A DNA stretch of 64,000 nucleotides from Oxalobacter paraformigenes (lineage in GTDB: Bacteria > Pseudomonadota > Gammaproteobacteria > Burkholderiales > Burkholderiaceae_D): positions 448,588 to 512,587 of the forward strand of contig NZ_KI392031.1 of the NCBI RefSeq assembly GCF_000158475.2. Direction: 5' to 3'. Numbering within the stretch: the stretch's first letter is position 1; every line of letters starts with the position of its first letter. The position numbers were made by a program, and so were the translations under genes. The notes under the pieces are model-generated. The model did no database searches. It was not told where the DNA came from and saw nothing but the letters and a program-made list of their open reading frames with translations. This document shows, in pieces, positions 9,928-18,051 of the stretch.

Positions 9928-12561
9928 TCAGAAGGCGTATCCGATCTCGCCCCAGACGACACTATCATGTGTATCCTGGCCGAAGTTGCCGTTATATTTG
10001 ACGGCCATCGTCATATTCCCTTGCTGAAACTGCAAACCGGCTTCTACCGTGCCTACCGTTTTATCGTCAGCCACATAACTGCCGTAACGGTTCCCGACAA
10101 AGCGCATGCCGCCGTCGATTTCCCCGTCTGTCAGCGTCTGCCGGACACCCAGCGCCACCGTGGGTTTCACGGACGTCAATGGCCCCCCGAACGTCCCCGT
10201 CCATCTGAGCGTTGCCGTGGCGAAAACGGCCTGATACGAATCGGAATCGACATGCACATCCATATAGCGGTTGCCCGCGGCGGACCAGTTCGCGTCCATC
10301 GACGGGTTTTTCATATACAGATACGCCAGCCCGATTTCCGGTGTGATCGTATGGGCCTCATTTACCTTGACGTCATACCCGCCCGTGACATTGGCGAAGA
10401 ACGCATATTCCGTGCGCTTGTCGGAAGCGGTATCGTCCATCATGCTGAAGTCGTAGTCGCTTCGCGAGACCATGCCGGTCAGCTGTCCGCGCAAAAAGGC
10501 GGCAGGCGACACGTTGACGCTGCCGTGCAGGCCAAGGAGCCAGGACGTCGAATCGGAAGAAACACCCGATTCGTGAGCGTTCATGTCGGTGGTTTCGATG
10601 CCCGCGTGAAAGCCGGCCAGCCCGTTTTGTCCGATCCGCCGGGTCGCGCCGAGAATCAGGCCGACGGAATCGGACGAGGAGGGCGCGTTGCCGGATGCGC
10701 CGGCGTTTAGGGAATAGGATTGCCCGAAGGCGCTCCATTCGGATGAGGACGAGGCGTACAGGCCGGTCAGGGCGGCCGCAATCGTCCGGTTCGACAGCCA
10801 GAAGCGGTTTTGCGCGTTGCGCACGGCAGCGACGCTGGCTTGCTGGCCGTAGGAGCGGACAGCGTCCACTCTCATCCGGTATTTTAGGGTGTCGGGCGTA
10901 TTGCCGGACGACTGGACGGAGAGCATCGGCATGACCGATGAAACGGAAGCAATGGAACCGTTTATCGTCCCGCCACGGGATGTGTCGGCCATGTCGGCGA
11001 AACGGTAGGTCTTGCCCGTGATTCCGTCAGCCGGCGCCCGGAGGATCAGGCGGGCCCGGTCGAAAGTGAGGGTGGCATTGTTTTCGACCCGGAAAACCCC
11101 GTTTTTGCCGGCTTCGGTCGCCCATGCCGTCACGGTTGCGCTGGCGGCGTCCGACGGGGTTTTGCCGCCGACGTACAGTTCGGCGCCGCTTTTGGAAGCG
11201 ATGAAGCCGGTGCTGGAAACAGCCGTGCCCCGCCCGGCCAGATAAATGCCGTGCGCCTGCTCGCCGGAAGTGAGGATGGAACCGGTGTTGACGACAGTGG
11301 CGTTGTCGCCCTCGATGGTGATGCCGGATGCGTAGTTGGTGTATCCGTTAATGGGATTTGTCGCCACGATGCCGCCTGACGTCTCGATAAGGCCGCCATT
11401 GACGACGGATGAACCCGTTTTGCCGGTCATGCCCGATGCCCCGTCGCCTGCGGTGCGGATGATGCCGGTATTGGCCAGTCGGGTTCCGTTTTCGCCCAGC
11501 ATGCCGACACTGCGTTCCCCGGACGTTTCGACGGTTCCGTTATTGGCCAGTGTGGAGCCGGTGTTGCCGAACAGGCCGAAAATACTGGCGCCGCCTGTCC
11601 TGACGACGCCGTCGTTGACGAGTGTGGCGTTTTCGCCGCCCATCATGCCGTCGGCGAAAATGTAGGCGCCGCCGTTTTGTGCCAGAGCGCCTTCCACCGT
11701 GATCACGCCGGTGGCGGCGTTATAAAGCGTCGATTCCCTGCCGGCCGCCATGCCCGATGCGCTCTCGCCTGTCGTGTGCAGGACGCCGGTATTGGTCAGG
11801 CGCGCGTTGTCGCCGCCCTGCATGGCCGTTGCCGTATTGGTCCTGCCGTCGAACGGGTCGGCAAGAACATAACTTCCGCCGGTTTCAACCGTTCCCGTGT
11901 TGACCAGTACGGCGTGATCCTTGCCGCGCATGCCGTAGCTGCCGTCGCCGGAGGTCGTGACCTTGCCGTGGTTGGCAATCGTGACGCCGTTTTCTCCCAT
12001 CAGGCCGTTGGCGTTCTTTCCGCTTGTCGAAACGCGGGCGTTTTGCGAATTGACGATCAGCGATCCTTCCATCGCATAGACGGCATAGGCGCTGTCGCCT
12101 GACGTGGTTACGGCGCCGTTGTTGACGAGCCGGGAACCGGCGCCGGCCAGCATGCCGTCCGAGAAATGCGCGTCGGCCAGACTGGAGCCGGTATAGGTGC
12201 CGGTGGTTGAGAGGATACCGTTGTTGACCACGGTCGATCCGCTGCCTGTCTGGATGGCGTTGCTCCCGTTGCCCGCGGTCGTGACCTTGCCGTGGTTGGT
12301 GACGGTGGCGTTGCCGCCGGTCTGGATAGCGTCGCGGTTTTCACCGGAGAGGGTTAGGGAACCGGTTTCGCTTATTGTGACCGTTTCACCGTCCCCGGCA
12401 ATGACGGGAGTCGAAACCGGGGTATTAACAAGGACGCCGGCTGCCGGGGCGGCGGCCGGCAATGCGCCGAAAAGGCAGGCCAGTACAGCGGACAGGACAC
12501 TCGCTTTCCGACCGGGCGGGAAGAAACGGTCTGAAACGGTGCAAGGAGTTTGAATGGACAT
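9928..12561 (-). CDS. Autotransporter with repetitive passenger (type Va secretion)
   Basis: An 877-aa outer-membrane autotransporter. An N-terminal signal peptide (hydrophobic core about residues 19-35, cleavage near A-P-A-A-G) is followed by a passenger made of about 25-residue repeats of the pattern V-x-N-x-G-x-V-x-T-S-G-x-x-A-x-G-M, typical of a right-handed beta-helix. A C-terminal beta-barrel of about 280 residues ends in G-E-I-G-Y-A-F, with the terminal Phe needed for BAM-dependent insertion. I chose the ATG at 12561 because the signal peptide starts there; the frame continues upstream to 12789 with basic, non-homologous sequence. The barrel contains the pertactin-type linker and pattern W-x-x-x-x-x-x-S-x-S-W-L-L-G-L-H-G. 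The role is probably adhesion or surface display; the substrate is unknown. Confidence 0.9.
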   Translation of the reverse strand: MSIQTPCTVSDRFFPPGRKASVLSAVLACLFGALPAAAPAAGVLVNTPVSTPVIAGDGETVTISETGSLTLSGENRDAIQTGGNATVTNHGKVTTAGNGSNAIQTGSGSTVVNNGILSTTGTYTGSSLADAHFSDGMLAGAGSRLVNNGAVTTSGDSAYAVYAMEGSLIVNSQNARVSTSGKNANGLMGENGVTIANHGKVTTSGDGSYGMRGKDHAVLVNTGTVETGGSYVLADPFDGRTNTATAMQGGDNARLTNTGVLHTTGESASGMAAGRESTLYNAATGVITVEGALAQNGGAYIFADGMMGGENATLVNDGVVRTGGASIFGLFGNTGSTLANNGTVETSGERSVGMLGENGTRLANTGIIRTAGDGASGMTGKTGSSVVNGGLIETSGGIVATNPINGYTNYASGITIEGDNATVVNTGSILTSGEQAHGIYLAGRGTAVSSTGFIASKSGAELYVGGKTPSDAASATVTAWATEAGKNGVFRVENNATLTFDRARLILRAPADGITGKTYRFADMADTSRGGTINGSIASVSSVMPMLSVQSSGNTPDTLKYRMRVDAVRSYGQQASVAAVRNAQNRFWLSNRTIAAALTGLYASSSSEWSAFGQSYSLNAGASGNAPSSSDSVGLILGATRRIGQNGLAGFHAGIETTDMNAHESGVSSDSTSWLLGLHGSVNVSPAAFLRGQLTGMVSRSDYDFSMMDDTASDKRTEYAFFANVTGGYDVKVNEAHTITPEIGLAYLYMKNPSMDANWSAAGNRYMDVHVDSDSYQAVFATATLRWTGTFGGPLTSVKPTVALGVRQTLTDGEIDGGMRFVGNRYGSYVADDKTVGTVEAGLQFQQGNMTMAVKYNGNFGQDTHDSVVWGEIGYAF

Positions 12562-12890
12562 GGCGATTTCCGGTGAAAGGTCAACAGGGCTTATTATCGC
12601 CGGAAGAAACTGGCTAAAAGGCAATCGGGCGCATTTTCTCCGGAAAGTGTTGTTTAAAGACAAACGGGAAAACCGTATTGCCGGGAACGGGAACGGCACA
12701 AACCGGTTTGGAGAGACAGGGAACAAAATCCGCGGACCGGTTTTTGCCGGGCCAAACAGGGTTTTCCGGTATTTTTCGCGGGTCGGCAAGATAGCCCGCC
12801 TGTCACAGAGGCGCCAGGTTTTGATGGTAAAATGCCCTGTCGGACACTTCTGCGTTCCGATTTGTTTTCTTGTATGTTCAGGAGTGCGAT
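12562..12890. other. Divergent intergenic region between the autotransporter and the coiled-coil protein gene
   Basis: This 329-bp region should hold the promoters of both flanking genes. I saw no clear consensus promoter. AT-rich stretches lie near 12640-12690. Confidence 0.4.
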
Positions 12891-13685
12891 TTGAAACCGT
12901 CAGATATCCCTTGCGGACGGCAAAAACAGAAAGAAGCGGCGCCCTCTTCGGGAGGCGGGAAAGCGGTTTTGACGCTTGTCGCGGCAGCGATCCTGTTTTT
13001 TTCTTTTACGGGTGCGGCGCCCTTGCAGGCGGCCGGTATTTCCGGAGACAGCCTGTTGCCGAAAGAAAAACCCGGGCCGGAGGTGACGGCGGTTCTGGAA
13101 CACTATCCGGCCGGTTCCATTGATTCGGTGGCCAGGGCGGATATCGTTCTGGAAGTGATCGAAATCGAGAAAGCCAATATAAGTGCCCGTCTTTACAATG
13201 AAAAGCTGCTTTGCAACGAGAAGTTCCTCGTTTACCGGTGTTATGACGAAGCGGAGGAAAGAAAGCGCATCGATCTGGCGGCCCTAAAGCCGCTTGAGAC
13301 AGAAGCCAAACGGTTCAAACGCAGCGAGGCTGTCCGGCAGCGCGATCTGGCGCTGGACAGGCGCCGGGCCGAAGAGGAAGCCGAAGCGCCGCAGCGGGCT
13401 GAAAATGTGAGAATGCGTGAAGAACGGGAGAAACGGGTTCAGGAAAGGGAAGCGAAGCGCGAGGCGGCCGCGCAAGGCAGAACGTCCACGCCGGGAGAAA
13501 GCCATTCGGGCAATCTGATGACGCCGGCCGAGAAAGCGGAAAACGTCCGCGAATATCAGGCCAAACAGGAAGAAATGACAAGGCGTCAGGAAAGAGTGAA
13601 ACGCAAGAAGGCGGAAACGCAGCGCAAGCGCGAGCAGCGGGCCGCCGACGAGGCAGCCGGCAGGAAACCGGACGGGCCGATCTGA
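12891..13685 (+). CDS. Exported coiled-coil protein, conserved hypothetical
   Basis: Product of 264 residues if it starts at the TTG at 12891, which follows AGGAG (12880-12884) at good spacing; another TTG at 12870 has no ribosome site. There is one N-terminal hydrophobic segment (about residues 25-50, ending A-P-L-Q-A-A-G) that looks like a signal peptide or anchor. The mature part contains Y-P-A-G-S-I and C-N-E-K-F-L-V-Y-R-C-Y-D, then a long, highly charged Arg/Glu coiled coil from about residue 130 to the end. Similar short exported proteins with a Y-P-x-G-S-I motif and two such Cys residues occur in other Burkholderiales as I remember them; their function is unknown. A terminator follows directly. 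Confidence 0.75.
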   Translation: MKPSDIPCGRQKQKEAAPSSGGGKAVLTLVAAAILFFSFTGAAPLQAAGISGDSLLPKEKPGPEVTAVLEHYPAGSIDSVARADIVLEVIEIEKANISARLYNEKLLCNEKFLVYRCYDEAEERKRIDLAALKPLETEAKRFKRSEAVRQRDLALDRRRAEEEAEAPQRAENVRMREEREKRVQEREAKREAAAQGRTSTPGESHSGNLMTPAEKAENVREYQAKQEEMTRRQERVKRKKAETQRKREQRAADEAAGRKPDGPI

Positions 13686-13708
13686 ACGGGCTGGCGGACG
13701 TGGTGAGA

Positions 13709-13735
13709 AAGGGGCGGAAATGTCGCCCCTTTTTT
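13709..13735 (+). terminator. Terminator after the coiled-coil protein gene
   Basis: Stem AAGGGGCG / CGCCCCTT with a short loop and a T tract (13729-13735), 23 bp past the stop codon. Confidence 0.85.
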
Positions 13736-13977
13736 GCCGGCGAATTCCCGGAAAAGCCGGTTCCTTATCGGTGGTTTTTGTACAGAGACTGCCGGTAAAC
13801 CGTTTTTCCCGGCGTTGCCGGAATCTGGCGCTTTTTACCCTGTCCGGATTGAGAGGGCGTGCTGGCAGACGATGGCGCGCCTTTTACCCTCGTCCGGGAA
13901 CCGGATGAGGGCTTTTTTACGGACTTGCTTCCGGATGCGTTCGTGCAACTGGCAAATGGATTGCGTTTCCGCGTGTT

Positions 13978-15648
13978 TCATCGTTCCCGGTTCCGGGACG
14001 GAGTGTCTCCGAGCCGTTCCAGCATGCGGTTTGGCGGAGGCGGATCGGCGGCGGCATCGGTGACGAAGTCGATCAGGGCGGGCCCCGGATAATCGAAAGC
14101 GCGGGCGATGGCGCCGCGGATATCTTCCGCTTTTTCGACCCGTTCACCGAAGAGACCCATCGCGCGGGCGACGGCTCCGAAGTCGGGATTTTTCACGCCC
14201 GTTCCCCAGGGGTCGTAACCGGCGTCGCGCATTTCGCGGTGTACCATGGCGCGTGAGGAATTGTTGAAGACCATGAGTTTGACGGGCAATTCCAGTTCGA
14301 CCGCAGTCAGCAATTCTCCCATCAGCATGGCAAGGCCGCCGTCGCCGCAGAAAGCGATGACTTGCCGGTCCGGCGCGGCCAGCGATGCGCCGATGGCTTG
14401 CGGAAGGGCGTTTGCCATCGAGGCATGGCTGTAGGAAGCGAGCATGCGCTGATCCCGTTCCATTTGCACATAACGGGCCGCCCAGATCACACACATGCCG
14501 GTATCGACGGTGAAAATGGCGTTCTTTTCAGCCATCTGGCCGATCATGAAGGCCACCAGTTCGGGCGGGAGCGGCCCATTGTCGCGTTTTTCATAAAGCG
14601 GGGCGTTTTGCAGGCGGAGCATATCGGCATGGATGGCGAGCATGGCGTCTAAAAAGGCGGAATCCGTTTTGTGTTTGACAAGCGGTGTCAGGGCTTGCAG
14701 GGTGATGCCGATATCGCCCGTCAAGGCCATGTCCACCCGGGCGCGGCGGCCGAGATGGGCCGGATTGGCGTCGATCTGCACGATTTTCGTGTTTTCCGGA
14801 AAGAACTGATGAAAAGTGAAATCGGTGCCCAGCATCAAAAGCAGATCGCATTCGGCCAGCGCCCGTGTCGCCGCGCCCCAGCCTAAAAGACCGATCATGC
14901 CGATGCCGTGCGGATTGTCGGCTTCAAGAATGTCCTTGCCGCGATAGGCGTAGGCGATGGGAGCGTGCAGTTTTTTGGAGAGGATCAGCACGTGTTCGCG
15001 GGCGTCCCGGCATCCTGCGCCGCCGTAGATGACGATTTTTTTCGAGCGGTCGATCAGATCGGCCAGGGCATTCAGATCGTCCGGGGCGGGCAGGGTCAGC
15101 GGGCGGGCGGTGGCCACTGGATGGGGCAGCATGGGGGAAACGATGCGTTCCTGTCCGACGTCGCCGGGCAGGACGACCATGCCGACGCCGCGCTCCAGAA
15201 TCGCGGCCTGCATCGCCAGTTCCGCCAGACGGGGCATTTGCCGGGCAGTGGTGGCAACCCCGAGATATTTCGTACAGTCGGCGAAAATCCAGTCCGGCCG
15301 CGTGTCCTGAAAGTAGCGGCTGCCGATCTCGGCCAGCGGAATATGGGTGGCGACAGCGAAAACGGAGGCGCTGTTGCGGTCGCAGTCGTAAAGGCCGTTG
15401 AGCAGATGCAGCGATCCGGGGCCCGAAGAACCGAACACGGCGGCGACGCCGCCGGTGATGTTCGACTCGGCTCCGGCGGCAAAAGCGCCCGCTTCCTCGT
15501 TTCGGACATCAATGAACCGGATGGCCCCGTTACTGCGGTGCACGGCATCGACAAGCGGGTTGGCGGAATCGCCGACGATGCCGTATATCCGTTTCACGCC
15601 AGCTTCGATCATCAGCGACACAAGGTTTTCTGCAACGGTCTGGGGCAT
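13978..15648 (-). CDS. poxB: Pyruvate oxidase / ThDP-dependent decarboxylase, PoxB-like
   Basis: A 556-aa member of the ThDP enzyme family closest to E. coli PoxB (pyruvate to acetate and CO2, electrons to quinone). The N-terminus M-P-Q-T-V-A-E-N and V-K-R-I-Y-G-I-V-G-D-S match PoxB. The ThDP-activating glutamate lies in D-V-R-N-E-E-A-G-A, and the Mg/ThDP motif is G-D-G-G-L-A-M-L-M-G with distal N-N-S. The FAD-binding middle domain is present. The C-terminus ends soon after the catalytic domain with a short proline-rich tail, so the lipid-activated membrane-binding helix of E. coli PoxB appears to be missing. The ATG at 15648 follows AGGAGAT; the upstream frame is unrelated. It could be a related oxidase or decarboxylase with another 2-oxoacid substrate. 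Confidence 0.85.
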   Translation of the reverse strand: MPQTVAENLVSLMIEAGVKRIYGIVGDSANPLVDAVHRSNGAIRFIDVRNEEAGAFAAGAESNITGGVAAVFGSSGPGSLHLLNGLYDCDRNSASVFAVATHIPLAEIGSRYFQDTRPDWIFADCTKYLGVATTARQMPRLAELAMQAAILERGVGMVVLPGDVGQERIVSPMLPHPVATARPLTLPAPDDLNALADLIDRSKKIVIYGGAGCRDAREHVLILSKKLHAPIAYAYRGKDILEADNPHGIGMIGLLGWGAATRALAECDLLLMLGTDFTFHQFFPENTKIVQIDANPAHLGRRARVDMALTGDIGITLQALTPLVKHKTDSAFLDAMLAIHADMLRLQNAPLYEKRDNGPLPPELVAFMIGQMAEKNAIFTVDTGMCVIWAARYVQMERDQRMLASYSHASMANALPQAIGASLAAPDRQVIAFCGDGGLAMLMGELLTAVELELPVKLMVFNNSSRAMVHREMRDAGYDPWGTGVKNPDFGAVARAMGLFGERVEKAEDIRGAIARAFDYPGPALIDFVTDAAADPPPPNRMLERLGDTPSRNRER

Positions 15649-16341
15649 GATATCTCCTGTAAAAGTGGACGCCGGCGAATGGGTGAAGGAGGCCGTCTCT
15701 TTCATTTCCGCAAGAGCGCCTGTCCGTTTCCGGCGGATAAACCGACCGTAACACGTCCGGGAAGGATGGATTTTGAGAAGGATAAAAAGAGAAAGCCATC
15801 CTTCCGGCAAGGAAAAAGAATGCACTGGCAGCCGGTTTCCCTGACGTGTCCGGTTTTTGGGGCCAGTCGTGAAAACCGGCGCCATCACTGACCGACGATT
15901 GAAAACAGGATAAACCCGTGACAGAGGGCGCTCTGCCCTTTTTTCATGTCGGGCCCCGGGGGCTCCCACTTCCCGGAAACGGCCCGGAAAGCGCACTGTA
16001 CTGGCTGACGCCATCAGCCGAAGGGCAACGATCTGGCGAAGCGCGAGCGTTCCGCTACCCGTCCGGAGGCCGCTTTTGGCGGTACGGGGCGGACGGGAAT
16101 GCCGCTGTCCGCGATTTTTCCTGTTCCGTTGGGCTGGCATCGGAAAAGGAAGCCGGCGGACAGCGCGAGAGCGGGAAAAGACATTCAGTCGGGCGGGGCC
16201 ATCGCCGCCGCTGTTTTTCCGGTCGGAAAGTGCCCGGGACGGCTGGCCGGAAAGACTGCCGGCCAGTTGACGGGGGACGTGGATGGCCGGGCCGTTTGGG
16301 CCGGATCGGAGAAACGGGCAGTACCGGACGCGTGCCGCGGT
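15649..16341. other. Intergenic region between poxB and the efflux operon
   Basis: About 690 bp without a recognisable gene. Long open frames on the plus strand have frameshifted, Arg/Gly-rich composition and no domain. It should contain the poxB promoter. Confidence 0.5.
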
Positions 16342-18033
16342 TCAGTTCTCCGGAATGGTTTTCCCGCTTGCCGCTTCCGGCGTTCCGGCCGGGCGGGTTT
16401 CAGGCGCTTGCCCTTTTTTCCCGTGTTCGGGTTGCGCGTCTTGCGTCTTTTTCTCTCCCTGCTGTTCCTCCTCTCCCCATTGTCCGCCGATGGCGGCGAT
16501 CAGGGCGACGCTGGAAGCGAACTGGCGTTTCCGGATATCCCAGAGGGTGTTTTCGGCGGCGATGCGGCTGGTCTGGGCGACAAGCAGTTCAAGGTAGCCG
16601 ACGATACCGGCGCGGTACTGGTTCAAGGTGATGGTTTCGGAGCGTCGGGCGGCGGCAACAGCCGCCGATTGCAGGGCCGATTCGTCGTCCAGCATGGCCT
16701 GGGCGGCGAGATTGTCCTCGACTTCCTGAAACGCGGTCAGCACTTGCTGGCGGTAGGCGGCGACGGTTTCGTCATAGACGGCGATGGCTTCGTCGGTCTG
16801 CGCGCGGCGCAATCCGGCGTCGAAGACCGACAGGGCAATCGCCGGGCCGATCGACCAGATGCGGTTCGGGACGGTGAAAAGGTCGCCGAAGGACGGGCCG
16901 CTCCAGCCGCCGGTCGCAGACAGGGTAAGGGACGGGAAGAAGGCCGATTGGGCGACGCCGATCAGGGCATTGGCTTCAGCCACCCGGCGTTCGGCGGCCG
17001 CGATATCGGGCCGGCGCTGGAGCAGGGTGGAGGGGATGCCGGCCGGGATGTGCGGCAGGTAGGGGTCTTCAGTCGCGTCGGAAAGCGTCAGGGCGGCGGG
17101 CGCTTCGCCGATGGAAACGGCGATCGCGTGTTCCAGCCGGACGCGCGCCAGTTTCGCGTCGAGGGTGGCGGCCTGCGCGATTTTGAGCTGGCTTTCGGCC
17201 TGCGCGACGCTGGCGTCCGAAACGAGGCCGGCGTTGTACTGGTTTTGCGTCAGTTTCAGCGATTCGGCAAGCAGTTTTTCGCTTTCTTCCAGCCGGGCGA
17301 TTTGCCGGTCGGTGACGATCAGTTCCAGATAGGCGGTGGCTAGTTGCGCCTGCTGGGAGAGCCGGATGGCGTCCAGTTGCGCTATGCTGGCCGCCGCGCC
17401 GGCTTCACCGGCTTCGACGTTGCGGCGGATGCCGCCCCAGAGATCGACTTCCCAGCTCAAGGTGCCGATGGCCTGGTTCCGGGTCGAGAGGGCGGACGAG
17501 TTGCTCGACAGGGCACCGCGTGTGCGGCCGGCGTCGAGCGTGAGGCTGGGAAAGAGCGCGGATTCGGCCTGTCTCAACAGGGCCTGTGCCTGCCGGTATT
17601 GCGCCTCGGCCTGCGCGATGGTGAGGTTTTGCCGGTTCAGCCGTTCCATCAGCCGGTCGAGTTCCGCGTCGTGAAAGACGCGCCACCACTGGCCGCGCGG
17701 GTAGTCGTCGGCCGGTTTCGCCGTTTTCCAGAGGCTGTCTTCCTTGTAGGCGGCGGGCATGGCGGTGTCGGGCCGGACGTAATCCGGGCCGATAGCGCAA
17801 CCGGCCAGAAGGGCGGTTCCGAAGGCGAGGGCGGCGGCAAGCCGGAGGGCGGAAAAAAGGGCGGACGGGGCGGCGGTTTCCGGCGCAGCGTGTAAAGCGG
17901 TCGCAGCCGGGGCGATGGCTGGCGCGGGAGCCGGGCCGGCAGTCAATGACGCAGCCGGGATGCCGCCGGGAGCCAGGGGGCGGGGCGGCGGGGTTTTTGG
18001 CCGGTCGTTATCGTGCGGGAAAGCGGTAGTCAT
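16342..18033 (-). CDS. RND efflux outer-membrane factor lipoprotein (NodT/OprM family)
   Basis: A 563-aa TolC-like outer-membrane channel, the last gene of the mdt-type operon. A lipobox L-L-A-G-C (cysteine near residue 79) follows an unusually long Pro/Ala-rich N-terminus; internal starts closer to the signal sequence are possible, but GAGGAAAA precedes the ATG at 18033. After the lipobox comes the family signature G-P-D-Y-x-x-P, then two OEP repeats with alternating coiled-coil and beta segments (L-T-I-A-Q-A-E-A-Q-Y-R-Q-A and A-E-A-N-A-L-I-G-V-A). The C-terminus is a charged extension. It lies 18 bp downstream of mdtC. It should form the exit duct for the two RND pumps encoded upstream. Confidence 0.93.
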   Translation of the reverse strand: MTTAFPHDNDRPKTPPPRPLAPGGIPAASLTAGPAPAPAIAPAATALHAAPETAAPSALFSALRLAAALAFGTALLAGCAIGPDYVRPDTAMPAAYKEDSLWKTAKPADDYPRGQWWRVFHDAELDRLMERLNRQNLTIAQAEAQYRQAQALLRQAESALFPSLTLDAGRTRGALSSNSSALSTRNQAIGTLSWEVDLWGGIRRNVEAGEAGAAASIAQLDAIRLSQQAQLATAYLELIVTDRQIARLEESEKLLAESLKLTQNQYNAGLVSDASVAQAESQLKIAQAATLDAKLARVRLEHAIAVSIGEAPAALTLSDATEDPYLPHIPAGIPSTLLQRRPDIAAAERRVAEANALIGVAQSAFFPSLTLSATGGWSGPSFGDLFTVPNRIWSIGPAIALSVFDAGLRRAQTDEAIAVYDETVAAYRQQVLTAFQEVEDNLAAQAMLDDESALQSAAVAAARRSETITLNQYRAGIVGYLELLVAQTSRIAAENTLWDIRKRQFASSVALIAAIGGQWGEEEQQGEKKTQDAQPEHGKKGQAPETRPAGTPEAASGKTIPEN

Positions 18034-18051
18034 GGGTTTTTCCTCATCGGT

